From positions 1,488,001 to 1,552,000 of the forward strand of contig NZ_LT906447.1 in assembly GCF_900186985.1 (NCBI RefSeq): a DNA stretch of 64,000 nt, written 5' to 3'. The position numbers were made by a program, and so were the translations under genes. This DNA comes from Staphylococcus piscifermentans. Lineage in GTDB: Bacteria > Bacillota > Bacilli > Staphylococcales > Staphylococcaceae. A model generated the notes under the pieces. The model did not search any database. It saw only the letters and a list, made by a program, of their open reading frames with translations, and was not told where the DNA came from. Below are positions 51,719 to 61,095 of the stretch, one piece after another (positions within the stretch are counted from its first letter, which is position 1; every line of letters starts with the position of its first letter).

Positions 51719-52849
51719 ATGCACATGTATCAATTATTAGCTGTCTGCCCAATGGGTTTAGAATCAGTTGTATCTAAAGAAGTAAACGAACTTGGTTATG
51801 ATACAGAAGTTGAAAACGGCAGAATATTTTATGAAGGTGACGAAACAGCTATTGCTAAAAGTAATCTCTGGTTACGTACTTCCGATAGAGTACGTTTAGT
51901 AATGGGACGCTTTAAAGCAACTGAATTTGATTCACTGTTCGAACAAACTAAAAGTATACCTTGGGAAACAATTATCCCTGTAGACGGCAATTTTCCTGTA
52001 CAAGGACGTAGTGTCAAATCTACTTTGCATAGTGTTCCAGACGTTCAAGCCATTGTTAAAAAAGCAATTGTAGAACGCTTGAAAGATGCATATTCACACA
52101 AAGGATGGTTAGACGAAACAGGTGCTAAATATCCAGTGGAAGTCGCTATTCATAAAGATCAAGTGTTATTAACCATTGATACTTCAGGTTCAGGATTAAA
52201 TAGACGCGGCTATCGTTTAGCGCAAGGTGAAGCACCAATTAAAGAAACCTTAGCGGCAGCTATGATTCGTTTAGCTAACTGGAACGGAAATACGCCATTA
52301 ATTGACCCATTTTGCGGTTCAGGTACGATTGCAATCGAAGCCTGTTTGATTGCTCAGAACATTGCGCCTGGCTTTAACCGAAGCTTTGTCTCAGAAACAT
52401 GGGATATTATGCCAGAAGGTTTATATGACCAATTACGTGATGAAGCAGATCGACAAGCTGATTACGATAAAGAAGTAGAAGTTTATGCTTATGATATTGA
52501 TCCTGAAATGATTGAAATCGCAAAACGTAATGCAGATGAAGTCGGTTTAGGTGAAGTTATTCATTTTGAAGTGAAAGATGTTAATACTTTAGACATTCAT
52601 ACCGACCAACCAATTGCCTTAATTGGTAACCCGCCATATGGTGAACGTATTGGTGATCGTGATGAGGTTGAAGAAATGTATCGCTATCTCGGAAAATTAA
52701 TGAAAGAACATCCAAACTTATCTGAATACATTTTAACTAGCAACAAAGAGTTTGAATTTTTAACTCAGCGTAAAGCAACAAAACGCAGAAAATTATTCAA
52801 TGGCTATATTGAATGTACTTACTATCAATATTGGGCAAACAAAAAATAA
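51719..52849 (+). CDS. THUMP-domain RNA methyltransferase (YpsC, RlmL N-terminal type)
   Basis: Probable 23S rRNA guanine-N2 methyltransferase of 376 aa. The N-terminal part has a ferredoxin-like and THUMP domain (CPMGLESVVSKEVNELGY; about 45-155). The C-terminal SAM-dependent domain has DPFCGSGTIAIEACLIAQN and the catalytic NPPYGERIGD. Either the ATG at 51719 or 51725 could start it; the second matches related proteins (MYQLLAVCP). It follows rnpB, as in other Bacillales. Confidence 0.88.
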   Translation: MHMYQLLAVCPMGLESVVSKEVNELGYDTEVENGRIFYEGDETAIAKSNLWLRTSDRVRLVMGRFKATEFDSLFEQTKSIPWETIIPVDGNFPVQGRSVKSTLHSVPDVQAIVKKAIVERLKDAYSHKGWLDETGAKYPVEVAIHKDQVLLTIDTSGSGLNRRGYRLAQGEAPIKETLAAAMIRLANWNGNTPLIDPFCGSGTIAIEACLIAQNIAPGFNRSFVSETWDIMPEGLYDQLRDEADRQADYDKEVEVYAYDIDPEMIEIAKRNADEVGLGEVIHFEVKDVNTLDIHTDQPIALIGNPPYGERIGDRDEVEEMYRYLGKLMKEHPNLSEYILTSNKEFEFLTQRKATKRRKLFNGYIECTYYQYWANKK

Positions 52850-52875
52850 AAAACAACTGAATAGGAGGAAAAAAA

Positions 52876-53772
52876 TTGAATCAAGAATTTAAGCGTGGGA
52901 TAATTTATTCCTTAATCGCCTACATTTTATGGGGAACTCTTCCTATTTACTGGTCATTACTCAATGATATTGGTCCATTTGAGATTCTTGCTTATAGAAT
53001 TATCTTGTCTATGATATTCATGGTCGCTTTAATCATTGCTATAGGTAAATATTCTCAATTTGTAAATAGTATTAAATTATTAACAATGAAACAACTGATA
53101 GCTCTGACGGCCGCAGGTTATATTATTACGATTAATTGGGGCACTTTTATTTGGGCTGTCAATAATAATCATGTACTACAATCCAGTTTAGGTTACTATA
53201 TTAACCCTTTAGTCAGCATCGTGCTGGCCATGATCTTTTTAAAGGAACGTTTTAATAAAATGGAATGGTTGGCTATCATTCTTGCTGTTATCGGCGTATT
53301 ATATATGACTATCCGAATCGGGGAGTTTCCAATCGTATCAATAATCTTGGCATTATCCTTTGGATTCTATGGACTATTGAAAAAAATAGTACCTATAGAT
53401 GCGCTCAGCAGTATTACTTACGAATGTATCGTGACTACACCTGCTGCGATAATATATATCATTTATCTTTGGACAACTCATCAATCATCAGTCGGATTCA
53501 ATATGCCAACATTATGGTTAGTGTTCTCAGGCGCCATCACAGCTATACCACTTATCAGCTTCTCAGCAGGTGCACGTAGAATCCCATTATCTTTAATGGG
53601 ATTCATTCAATATATAGGTCCGACATTAATGTTTATACTTGGCGTATTCGTTTACAAAGAACCATTTAATACCAACCAATTAATTACGTTTATCTTTATT
53701 TGGGCAGGTATTATCATTTATTGTATTTCTAGATATATTCAAATGAAAAAAGATAAAAATCCAGCGGTATAA
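52876..53772 (+). CDS. rarD: EamA-family transporter, RarD type
   Basis: Integral membrane protein of 298 aa with about ten hydrophobic helices, in two EamA repeats. It begins with the RarD-type GIIYSLIAYILWGTLPIYWS, and NWGTFIWAVNNNHVLQSSLGYYINPL is a strong family block. The substrate is unknown (RarD of Gram-negatives is linked to chloramphenicol sensitivity by annotation only). The TTG start follows AGGAGG. Followed by a terminator. Confidence 0.87.
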   Translation: MNQEFKRGIIYSLIAYILWGTLPIYWSLLNDIGPFEILAYRIILSMIFMVALIIAIGKYSQFVNSIKLLTMKQLIALTAAGYIITINWGTFIWAVNNNHVLQSSLGYYINPLVSIVLAMIFLKERFNKMEWLAIILAVIGVLYMTIRIGEFPIVSIILALSFGFYGLLKKIVPIDALSSITYECIVTTPAAIIYIIYLWTTHQSSVGFNMPTLWLVFSGAITAIPLISFSAGARRIPLSLMGFIQYIGPTLMFILGVFVYKEPFNTNQLITFIFIWAGIIIYCISRYIQMKKDKNPAV

Positions 53773-53780
53773 TACACTTC

Positions 53781-53845
53781 GAGGGAGTGGGGCCGAAATA
53801 ATATTTATTAAAATTATTTCGGTATCCAACTCTCTTTTTATTTTT
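53781..53845 (+). terminator. Terminator after rarD
   Basis: GAGGGAGTGGGGCCGAAATAAT, read as two arms at 53781-53802 and 53813-53834, forms a long imperfect stem followed by TTTTTATTTTT. It belongs to the recurrent staphylococcal GGGAGTGG-type hairpins. Confidence 0.8.
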
Positions 53846-53932
53846 AAGCACAGCCGAAATAATTATCCTTTAGAGTCTGTCTCATTTGTTATACAATTAA
53901 TACAACGTTATTGAAAAAGGGGAACAACATAT

Positions 53933-56900
53933 ATGTCTAGTACGAACCAATTAGATATTTTATATAAATTAAAAAAAGAAGTAGAAAAATCCAACCATGA
54001 AGATTTAGTACATATCATTAATCAAGTAATTAAAAAAGTATATTTAAATCAATTTACGCTCACTTTTGTGGGTCACTTTTCAGCAGGGAAGTCTACACTG
54101 ATCAATCTTTTATTAGAACAGGAGATTTTGCCAAGCTCTCCAGTGCCTACTACTAGTAATACAGCGATTGTCTCTGTAGCAGATGAGAGTGAGATTATCG
54201 CTAATTTAGAAGGCCAAAAATATACAAGGTTGAGCGACTACGAAGAAGTGAAACAATTAAACAGACAAAATGGGGATGTTGAGTCTGTTGAAATTAAATT
54301 TGAATCCGATAAATTCAATAAAGGCTTCACTTTACAAGATACACCTGGAGTAGACTCCAATGTATCCATGCACCAAGCTTCAACAGAACAATTTATGTTT
54401 ACCAGTAATATTGTTTTCTACACAGTAGATTATAATCACGTTCAGTCTGCAATGAACTTTCAATTTATGAAACGTCTTAATCATGCAGGCATTCCAGTGG
54501 TTTTTGTTATCAACCAAATTGATAAACATAATGATGAGGAATTATCCTTTAAAGATTTCAAACAAAATATCGAAAATGCTATTAATGAATGGGATTTAGA
54601 CATATTGAGAACTTTCTACGTCTCTAAATTTGATTATCCTGAAAATCAAATCGACGAACTTTCCGACTTTTTAATCGAACAAGATAACCATCGCGAGTCA
54701 ATGGAAGATTACATTCAACGTATTACACAATTTATTACAGATGATCAACTCTCTTATATCCAATCAGAGATGCAAGATATTTTAAGCATTCTAGATATTG
54801 AAGAAGCGCAGTTTGATCAAGCATATTTAAATTTCCAACAAAATAAGTCAGTGAGTGAAGAAGCGCAATTACTCAACGATCCTGATAAATTATTTAACTA
54901 TTTGAAGTATCAACGTAAAAAAATTCTGGATAATGCTTATCTGATGCCTCATGAAATGCGTGAAAAAATCCGTGAATATCTAGAGAGTCGCGTAAAGACT
55001 TTCAAAGTCGGCGGGCTATTTAATAAAAAGAAAAAAACGGAAGAAGAACGACAAGCGCGTCTAGATAAAGTGATGTCAGAACTGCAAGATTTAGTGAATC
55101 AGCAAGTAAGACAGCCGATGCGCGAAGACATGTCATTCTTGACACGATTCATCAACCAATCTTCAGTCAACCAAGCTATATTAAACCAGCACTATGAAAT
55201 TCCTGAAAATTTAATTTCAGATTTATATCAAGAACAAATGAGTATCAGTAATCAATACGTCTTGAACTTTTGCGATGATGTCGTGAAAGCAATTCATAAC
55301 TTTATTAAAAAAGATTCAGAACCATTGTTAAAAGACGCTGTCAAATATGCTGAAACACAAAATATTGCTGATGAAGACGAATCAGCAGATTATGGAGAAT
55401 ATGAAAAATATATTAAACTGCGAGAATTACGAGAGTCCTTAGAAACACACAACTACCAACATTATTATATTCATTTAGATGATTCTTTGGATAAACTCAT
55501 TGATCGGACGGAAATTAAATATACCAAAGAGGAACTTAACCAACCTGAACGTCAGGAAAAATCCACTAAAGAGATTGCAAATCAAGAAACAGAGGATATT
55601 GACCTTTCTGTAATCAAACAAGGTATCGACATTATCGAACCTGTACCTTTGTTCCAACAAACGAAAGATGATTTAAATGCGGCTATCGACAGAATGGATC
55701 AGCAAATTGTTAAAATCGGGGTCTTCGGAACATTCAGTGCAGGTAAAAGTAGTTTAATTAATGCCTTACTGGGAGATACGTATCTCGTAAGTTCGCCTAA
55801 CCCTACGACAGCAGCTACAACGGAATTATCTTATGGCGATTCAAGTGCTATAACTTTGAAGAAAGAAGAGCAACTATTGGCTGAATTAAATCAACTTGTT
55901 GAATCTCAGCAATTCCATTTTGACAGCTTAAATGATTTTAAAGCTACAGATACAACCGCTTTAAAAAATTCTCTCAAAAAAGAACAGTTAGCCTTCGTTA
56001 ATGCGGTAAAATCTCATGTTGATTTATATCAAGAGATGATAGAGAACGGTTTAACTCACGATATTAATCAAGATGAAGTTAAAAAATGGAGTGCAGAAGA
56101 TTCCTATGCTGCATTTGTAGAAACTGTGCATTTGAAATTACCGATTGAATGGCTGAAAAATAAGATTATTGTTGATTGTCTAGGTCTGTATTCCAATAAC
56201 CAGCGTCATTCCAATGAAACAGAAAAAATACTAACATCTTCAGATTTAATCTTGTATGTAAGTTATTTCAATCATTCATTTACAGATAATGACAAAGCTT
56301 TCATAGAATACATGAAGGAAATGAATCAATTAAATGAAAATCAAACTTTCAAAATGGTCATAAATGCTGTGGATTTAGCAGAAACTAAAAATGATTTAGA
56401 AGCAGTTGAAGACTATGTATCAGATGCTCTGAACCAGGTCAATATGCCTGCAGAAATCTATTCAGTATCTAGTCGACGTGCCTTAAAAGAAGGCGACAGC
56501 GGCCTTAACGCGCTTAAAGAAAGTTTAGATTACTTTGCTTCTGTTGAATCCAAAGTGGTCTTGCAACATCAAATGAAGTCACAATTAGAGCAAATCAGTC
56601 AATCCTTTACTGAGATGTCTCAGGATTACCAAAATAATCGTCAAGAAATGGAAAAACGTCAAACTAAAATACAAGAAATTGAACAACAAGGCGCTATTCC
56701 AGAGACAACTTTATCTACATCTAAGCAGCATACTTATAATGAAGTCGAAGATCAAATTTATCATTTGAATGAACGTTTAAAGTTGCAATTGTTTGATGAA
56801 GTTCGAACTGTATTTAATGCACAGATGACTAAGAACAAGGACTTTGAAGATGAAAAACGTACTGCTGTCAAAACTTATTTAGAGCAAATTCACGGCAGAC

Positions 56901-57379
56901 TTTATATGGAACAAACTTTAATTGCTGAACGTATTAAAAAATTCTTTAATCAGCAATTAGAAGAACAACTTGCCCCTGTCGTAAAAAAATTAAATCACTT
57001 GCATATTTTGATTCATCCACACTTTAATATCGATATGAACAAAGAGGCTATCGATACGCTGCATATTGATTTTGAAGCTATGAATCAAGCATTACCTAAA
57101 AAATTATCCAAAAAACGCTTATTGCAACCTAAAGCTCAAAAAGAAATTCAAGAAGATATTACCATGAATACTGTAGAGTTATTGCAAGATGAGATTAATC
57201 TATTACGTCAACAACTTGAACAACAAGTGAAATTGATGGGGCAGACTGCTGAAACGCAAATCAGTGATATTTCTGAAGAAATTCATCATCAAGCTGATGA
57301 ACTGCTTAAAGTAAAAATAGATACATCATTGATTAAGCAAATCGATAATGCAAATCAACAACTTAAATCAATTTTATAA
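53933..57379 (+). CDS. Double-headed dynamin-like GTPase (DynA/YpbR)
   Basis: Large membrane-remodelling GTPase of 1148 aa made of two fused dynamin-like subunits. The first G domain has GHFSAGKS at 47-54, DTPGVDSN and NQID. The second has GTFSAGKS at 599-606, the switch segment VDCLGLYSN in place of DxPG, and NAVD. Long coiled-coil stalks follow each. Bacillus DynA tethers and fuses membranes and aids phage and pore stress resistance. GGGG precedes the ATG; the following exonuclease gene starts 20 bases after it. Confidence 0.9.
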   Translation: MSSTNQLDILYKLKKEVEKSNHEDLVHIINQVIKKVYLNQFTLTFVGHFSAGKSTLINLLLEQEILPSSPVPTTSNTAIVSVADESEIIANLEGQKYTRLSDYEEVKQLNRQNGDVESVEIKFESDKFNKGFTLQDTPGVDSNVSMHQASTEQFMFTSNIVFYTVDYNHVQSAMNFQFMKRLNHAGIPVVFVINQIDKHNDEELSFKDFKQNIENAINEWDLDILRTFYVSKFDYPENQIDELSDFLIEQDNHRESMEDYIQRITQFITDDQLSYIQSEMQDILSILDIEEAQFDQAYLNFQQNKSVSEEAQLLNDPDKLFNYLKYQRKKILDNAYLMPHEMREKIREYLESRVKTFKVGGLFNKKKKTEEERQARLDKVMSELQDLVNQQVRQPMREDMSFLTRFINQSSVNQAILNQHYEIPENLISDLYQEQMSISNQYVLNFCDDVVKAIHNFIKKDSEPLLKDAVKYAETQNIADEDESADYGEYEKYIKLRELRESLETHNYQHYYIHLDDSLDKLIDRTEIKYTKEELNQPERQEKSTKEIANQETEDIDLSVIKQGIDIIEPVPLFQQTKDDLNAAIDRMDQQIVKIGVFGTFSAGKSSLINALLGDTYLVSSPNPTTAATTELSYGDSSAITLKKEEQLLAELNQLVESQQFHFDSLNDFKATDTTALKNSLKKEQLAFVNAVKSHVDLYQEMIENGLTHDINQDEVKKWSAEDSYAAFVETVHLKLPIEWLKNKIIVDCLGLYSNNQRHSNETEKILTSSDLILYVSYFNHSFTDNDKAFIEYMKEMNQLNENQTFKMVINAVDLAETKNDLEAVEDYVSDALNQVNMPAEIYSVSSRRALKEGDSGLNALKESLDYFASVESKVVLQHQMKSQLEQISQSFTEMSQDYQNNRQEMEKRQTKIQEIEQQGAIPETTLSTSKQHTYNEVEDQIYHLNERLKLQLFDEVRTVFNAQMTKNKDFEDEKRTAVKTYLEQIHGRLYMEQTLIAERIKKFFNQQLEEQLAPVVKKLNHLHILIHPHFNIDMNKEAIDTLHIDFEAMNQALPKKLSKKRLLQPKAQKEIQEDITMNTVELLQDEINLLRQQLEQQVKLMGQTAETQISDISEEIHHQADELLKVKIDTSLIKQIDNANQQLKSIL

Positions 57380-57399
57380 TTTAGAAAGAGGATATATAA

Positions 57400-58287
57400 A
57401 TGAGTAACAAAGTACTGCTAGTAGATGGAATGGCGTTATTATTTCGCCATTTCTATGCTACGAGTATCCATCATCAATATATGAGAAATAGAGAAGGCGT
57501 ACCTACAAACGGAGTTCAAGGCTTTATCAGACATATTTTTTCTGCTATAGAGGATATCCAACCTACACATATTGCTGTTTGTTGGGATATGGGACAGCAA
57601 ACTTTTAGAAATGAAGTTTTTACAGCTTATAAACAACATCGTCCAGCACCTCCTGAAGAGCTCAGACCGCAGTTTGATTTAGTCAAAGAAATGTCAGAAG
57701 CACTTGGTTTCATTAATGTAGGGGTACAAAATTATGAAGCAGATGATGTAATCGGAACTTTAAGTCGCCATTTATCTAAAGAAAACGAAATCTACATTGT
57801 GACTGGTGATAAGGATATTCTGCAATGTATTAATCCAAATGTTCAAGTGTGGCTGACTAAAAAAGGATTCAATATTTATAACCAATACGATTTAGAACGT
57901 TATCAACAAGAATATAATTTGAATCCGCTTCAACTGATTGATATTAAAGCTTTCATGGGGGACAGCGCAGACGGCTACCCTGGTGTGAAAGGAATCGGTG
58001 AAAAAACTGCGCTTAAATTGATTCAACAATACCAATCGGTTGAAAATGTAATTCAACATATTGAAGATTTAACGCCTGCACAACAAAAGAAAATTATCAG
58101 TCATATGGATGATCTCAAACTATCCAAGCAACTTGCTGAAATACACACCGAAGTACCATTGGATATTGAATCTTTATTTAATCAAATGCAATATCAAGTC
58201 GATTATATCAACGCAATACAAGTATGTGATGAACACGATTTGAAAGTTTCAAGTAAATATATTAATAGAGAATTTATGCCATTCTAA
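57400..58287 (+). CDS. 5'-3' exonuclease (YpcP-like, Pol I nuclease domain type)
   Basis: Stand-alone FEN-like nuclease of 295 aa, related to the N-terminal domain of DNA polymerase I. Metal-binding acidic residues are visible in LLVDGMALLFRHFY, NYEADDVIGTL and VTGDKDILQCI, and the helix-hairpin-helix is in GVKGIGEKTALKLIQQYQ. Likely roles are Okazaki fragment and flap processing. It follows the dynamin gene, the same neighbour as in Bacillus. AAAGAGG precedes the ATG. Confidence 0.92.
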   Translation: MSNKVLLVDGMALLFRHFYATSIHHQYMRNREGVPTNGVQGFIRHIFSAIEDIQPTHIAVCWDMGQQTFRNEVFTAYKQHRPAPPEELRPQFDLVKEMSEALGFINVGVQNYEADDVIGTLSRHLSKENEIYIVTGDKDILQCINPNVQVWLTKKGFNIYNQYDLERYQQEYNLNPLQLIDIKAFMGDSADGYPGVKGIGEKTALKLIQQYQSVENVIQHIEDLTPAQQKKIISHMDDLKLSKQLAEIHTEVPLDIESLFNQMQYQVDYINAIQVCDEHDLKVSSKYINREFMPF

Positions 58288-58290
58288 AGC

Positions 58291-58345
58291 AAAAACAGGA
58301 TTGAACAAAAGGGAAACCCCATTTTGTTCAATCCTGTTTATTTTA
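58291..58345. terminator. Bidirectional terminator, overlapping the RNase HI-like stop
   Basis: AAACAGGATTGAACAAAA (58293-58310) pairs perfectly with TTTTGTTCAATCCTGTTT (58322-58339). It separates two convergent genes and includes the stop codon of the minus-strand gene. Confidence 0.9.
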
Positions 58346-58730
58346 GTTGTTGATATAAAGCTTGTTGGGCATGGTGATTTGCTTCTTTGTTCTGAGCACG
58401 AGGTATCCAATTAATCAAACATAAATCAAAATCTTTCATTGATTTAGCGGCTTCAAATAAATAAGTTTTAAATTTTTCATTTTTTGTAAAGCCTTTTTCT
58501 AAAGTATCTGCAACCAGTTTTGAATCAGTCGCAACTAAAGCTGTTTCTACATGCCGTGCTTTTGCACATTCAAGTGCGTAGATAAAGGCTTCCCACTCAG
58601 CAGAATGATTATCTGTTGAAGGAATGTCTTTCGTATAGATTTGATGTTCAGATTCCTCTGCAATCACAACCGCAACTGAAGCAGGCCCTGGATTGCCTTT
58701 AACAGCTGCGTCAAAATATATTTTAGCCAT
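58338..58730 (-). CDS. RNase HI-like protein (YpdQ type), one catalytic Asp replaced
   Basis: RNase H-fold protein of 130 aa. The expected acidic residues D7 (IYFDAAVKGNPGP), E45 (NHSAEWEA) and D69 (ATDSKLV) are present. The fourth position, normally Asp in a NxxAD motif, is Asn118 (NKEANHHA). The Bacillus homologue YpdQ is reported to lack ordinary RNase H activity, so the role is uncertain. Start ATG at 58730. It is convergent with the exonuclease gene. Confidence 0.85.
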   Translation of the reverse strand: MAKIYFDAAVKGNPGPASVAVVIAEESEHQIYTKDIPSTDNHSAEWEAFIYALECAKARHVETALVATDSKLVADTLEKGFTKNEKFKTYLFEAAKSMKDFDLCLINWIPRAQNKEANHHAQQALYQQLK

Positions 58731-58776
58731 CTCAGTTTCACCTCAATGTCTTACTACATTTTTGTTTACCCGAATA

Positions 58777-59484
58777 TTAATAACCTTCATCTTTCACTTG
58801 AATTTTACCTTTTCTATACATCGATTTGGCAAGATAACCAAAAGGCACGTTGAAGATGGTAGCCACAAGCTTTAAGACGTAAGTAGTAATAAATATTTCA
58901 AAGACCGCATTTCCTGGCAATAAACCTATAAAGGCAATGCAGACAAATAGAGCAGTATCAATAATAGAACTTAAAATAGTACTGCCATATGCCCTCACAA
59001 TAAATGTGCGATCTGACTTAAAAACTTTCTTAATAGCATTAAAAATAAAGACATCAATATGCTGTCCAATAATATAAGCGATAATAGAACCTAGTGCAAT
59101 TCTCGGCACAATATTAAAGATTGTACTGAGTGCCTTTTGAGACATGTCTTCCGGAGCAGGGATGAAATGCAGTGACAACTGCATTAAGATAATCATAATC
59201 AATGAAGATGAAAAGCCCATCCAAACTGCGCGTTTTGCTACTTTTCTGCCATAAATATCATTTAAAATATCAGTTGCTAAATAGATTGAAGCAAACATGA
59301 CATTTCCTAAAGTGGCGGATATAGTAAAGATATCTACCGTTTTGATAACTTGAATGTTAGCAATGATAGTCCCCATTGCTACCCATGCAATTAAGCCTTG
59401 CTTTCCAAATAATCTAAACATCGTTACCATTAATGTAAAGGTAACTAGGAATGCAATAATTCCCATTATTTCATTATAAAACAT
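58777..59484 (-). CDS. Queuosine precursor transporter (YhhQ/DUF165 family)
   Basis: Membrane protein of 235 aa with about six helices that imports queuosine precursors (preQ0/preQ1 or queuine) for tRNA modification. The family block is MFASIYLATDILNDIYGRKVAKRAV, read in pieces ATDILNDIYG and KVAKRAVW; the PRIALGSIIAYIIGQHIDVFIF and STILSSIIDTALF segments are also conserved. AGGAGG precedes the ATG. The preQ1 riboswitch upstream independently supports the substrate. Confidence 0.92.
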   Translation of the reverse strand: MFYNEIMGIIAFLVTFTLMVTMFRLFGKQGLIAWVAMGTIIANIQVIKTVDIFTISATLGNVMFASIYLATDILNDIYGRKVAKRAVWMGFSSSLIMIILMQLSLHFIPAPEDMSQKALSTIFNIVPRIALGSIIAYIIGQHIDVFIFNAIKKVFKSDRTFIVRAYGSTILSSIIDTALFVCIAFIGLLPGNAVFEIFITTYVLKLVATIFNVPFGYLAKSMYRKGKIQVKDEGY

Positions 59485-59489
59485 GTTAT

Positions 59490-59531
59490 TTCCTCCTAAA
59501 TTTTGATAAGGCGGGTGTTTAGAAACCGCAA
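59490..59531 (-). promoter_or_regulatory. preQ1-I riboswitch
   Basis: On the minus strand GCGG (59529-59526) pairs with CCGC (59514-59511) as stem P1. The loop carries TTTCTAAACAC, whose CTAAA can pair with TTTAG (59500-59496) to form the class I pseudoknot after an A-rich strand. That second strand runs straight into the ribosome site AGGAGG, so ligand binding should hide it and block translation of the transporter. Confidence 0.85.
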
Positions 59532-59544
59532 ACTCAACTTATAT

Positions 59545-59573
59545 ATTCTAATGAATTTGCATTATAAATGCAA
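59545..59573 (-). promoter_or_regulatory. Promoter of the queuosine transporter
   Basis: On the minus strand TTGCAT (59568-59573), a 17-base spacer and TAGAAT (59545-59550). The riboswitch begins about 15 bases downstream. Confidence 0.6.
59557..59573. repeat. Perfect palindrome at the transporter -35 region
   Basis: TTGCATTATAAATGCAA has 7-base arms around ATA and covers the -35 hexamer and part of the spacer. It has the geometry of a repressor operator. Confidence 0.5.
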
Positions 59574-59623
59574 TGTCTTTTTAATTAAAGATATTTTGAT
59601 TAGATGAACTCATAGCACACACA

Positions 59624-59632
59624 TGATATAAT
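59624..59632 (+). promoter_or_regulatory. Probable promoter of the zinc-finger gene and cvfC
   Basis: Extended -10 TGA-TATAAT. No matching -35 at the usual distance. It is divergent from the queuosine transporter. Confidence 0.45.
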
Positions 59633-59689
59633 AAGCGTAAAATTAATCGTCTTAAAGCGAGTAACGTAAACGCATTAATTAATAAAGGA

Positions 59690-59884
59690 GTGACGATTAT
59701 TTTTACTAAATCTGAAAAGCAAGCCCTTGATTCTATTGATGAACTATTGAATACTTATTGCAAAAATTGTGAACTTAAATTATATAATCGTAAAGAAAAT
59801 GGTAAAACCTATGCCCATCATTTTTGCATAGAAGAGTGTTCAGTGGGTAAACAAATCAAGCAGTTTGGAAACGAATTACAATAA
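59690..59884 (+). CDS. Small zinc-finger protein (zf-C2HCIx2C type)
   Basis: Protein of about 62-64 aa with the pattern CKNCELKL...HHFCIEECSVGKQIK: a CxxC pair, then HxFCxxxC, likely one zinc site. The function is unknown. The start is unclear: GTG 59690 overlaps the ribosome site AAAGGAG, and no ATG, GTG or TTG is well placed. ATT at 59696 or 59699 would be the best-spaced start. It ends 15 bases before cvfC, so the two are likely co-expressed. Confidence 0.75.
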   Translation: MTIIFTKSEKQALDSIDELLNTYCKNCELKLYNRKENGKTYAHHFCIEECSVGKQIKQFGNELQ

Positions 59885-59899
59885 ATGGAGGGAATCTCG

Positions 59900-61018
59900 A
59901 TGGAAATCGTTCGTATAGAACCGACACCTAGTCCTAATACTATGAAAGTAGTGTTAAATAAACAAAGAGAGGACAATCAATCCTCCACTTATACATCTGT
60001 TAAAGAAGGACAACCAGACTTTATTAATCACTTATTAGAATTAGAAGGCGTAAAATCAATCTTCTATGTTATTGATTTCCTAGCAATAGATAAGACACCT
60101 AAAGCGGATTGGGAAGAAGTATTGCCAAAGATTACACATGTACTAAATGAGGATGCGGGAATGGATCAAAGTGATGAACCCGTTCCAGATGAACATTATG
60201 GTGAAATCAAAGCCGAAGTACTCAAATTCAAAGGTATTCCATATCAAATTAAATTATCTACCACAGAAAATGAGAAACGTAAACAACTGCCAGCTCAATT
60301 TGTGGATACTATGTTAGATGCACAAAAAGACGATGATAATGTGGTATTTATGCGTAAGTGGGAAGATTTAGGCAAACGTTATGGCGAAATGGATGAAGTC
60401 ATGAAAGAAGTAGAAGAAGAAATTATTGCGCTTTATCCACCTGAAAAATTAGACGATATGCTTAAAGAAGCACTGAATACAGATATTGTGGTACCTACTA
60501 CTCAGTATCAACACGTTTCACTCGAAGAATTTAATCAAGCTGATGACTGGAAAGCGCAATTAAGAATGTTAAAATCTTTCCCTACACCTACTAAAGAGGA
60601 TTATCCTCTTATAGAAGCTGCCTTAAATCATCCTAAGGTACCAATTCGACGTGAAGCTGTAGTACTGGCTAGTATGGTAGAAGATAAATCAGTATTGCCA
60701 TATCTTTATCAAGGGTTGCACGATAAAAACCCAGGTGTCAGACGTACTGCTGGAGACGGCTTAAGTGATTTAGGCTATAAAGAAGCGCTCCCAGAAATGG
60801 AAAAAGCACTAGGAGATCCGCAAAAAATAGTACGTTGGCGCGCAGCAATGTTTATTTTTGATGAAGGAGGACCAGATCAACTACCAGCATTAAAAGCGCA
60901 TGAAGATGATAATGCTTATGAAGTGAAATTACAAATTCAGATGGCGATTTCACGTATTGAAAATGGTGATGAAGCATTAGGTTCAGTCTGGAAGCAAATT
61001 GCGAACCGCAATAAATAA
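59900..61018 (+). CDS. cvfC: Conserved virulence factor C
   Basis: Protein of 372 aa known in S. aureus from mutants with reduced virulence and altered haemolysin production. The N-terminal part resembles the Nfu N-terminal domain ([17 protein letters not shown]). The middle carries the family domain, and the C-terminal third has HEAT-like repeats ([40 protein letters not shown]). No CxxC metal motif is seen. The ATG at 59900 follows GGAGGGA. The molecular role is not settled. Confidence 0.9.
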   Translation: MEIVRIEPTPSPNTMKVVLNKQREDNQSSTYTSVKEGQPDFINHLLELEGVKSIFYVIDFLAIDKTPKADWEEVLPKITHVLNEDAGMDQSDEPVPDEHYGEIKAEVLKFKGIPYQIKLSTTENEKRKQLPAQFVDTMLDAQKDDDNVVFMRKWEDLGKRYGEMDEVMKEVEEEIIALYPPEKLDDMLKEALNTDIVVPTTQYQHVSLEEFNQADDWKAQLRMLKSFPTPTKEDYPLIEAALNHPKVPIRREAVVLASMVEDKSVLPYLYQGLHDKNPGVRRTAGDGLSDLGYKEALPEMEKALGDPQKIVRWRAAMFIFDEGGPDQLPALKAHEDDNAYEVKLQIQMAISRIENGDEALGSVWKQIANRNK

Positions 61019-61095
61019 TTTTCAGAAACCATCTGCATTACAAAACTACAAAATTCATGTAAAATAAATTATAATAATTACAAGGAGTGTTCTGC

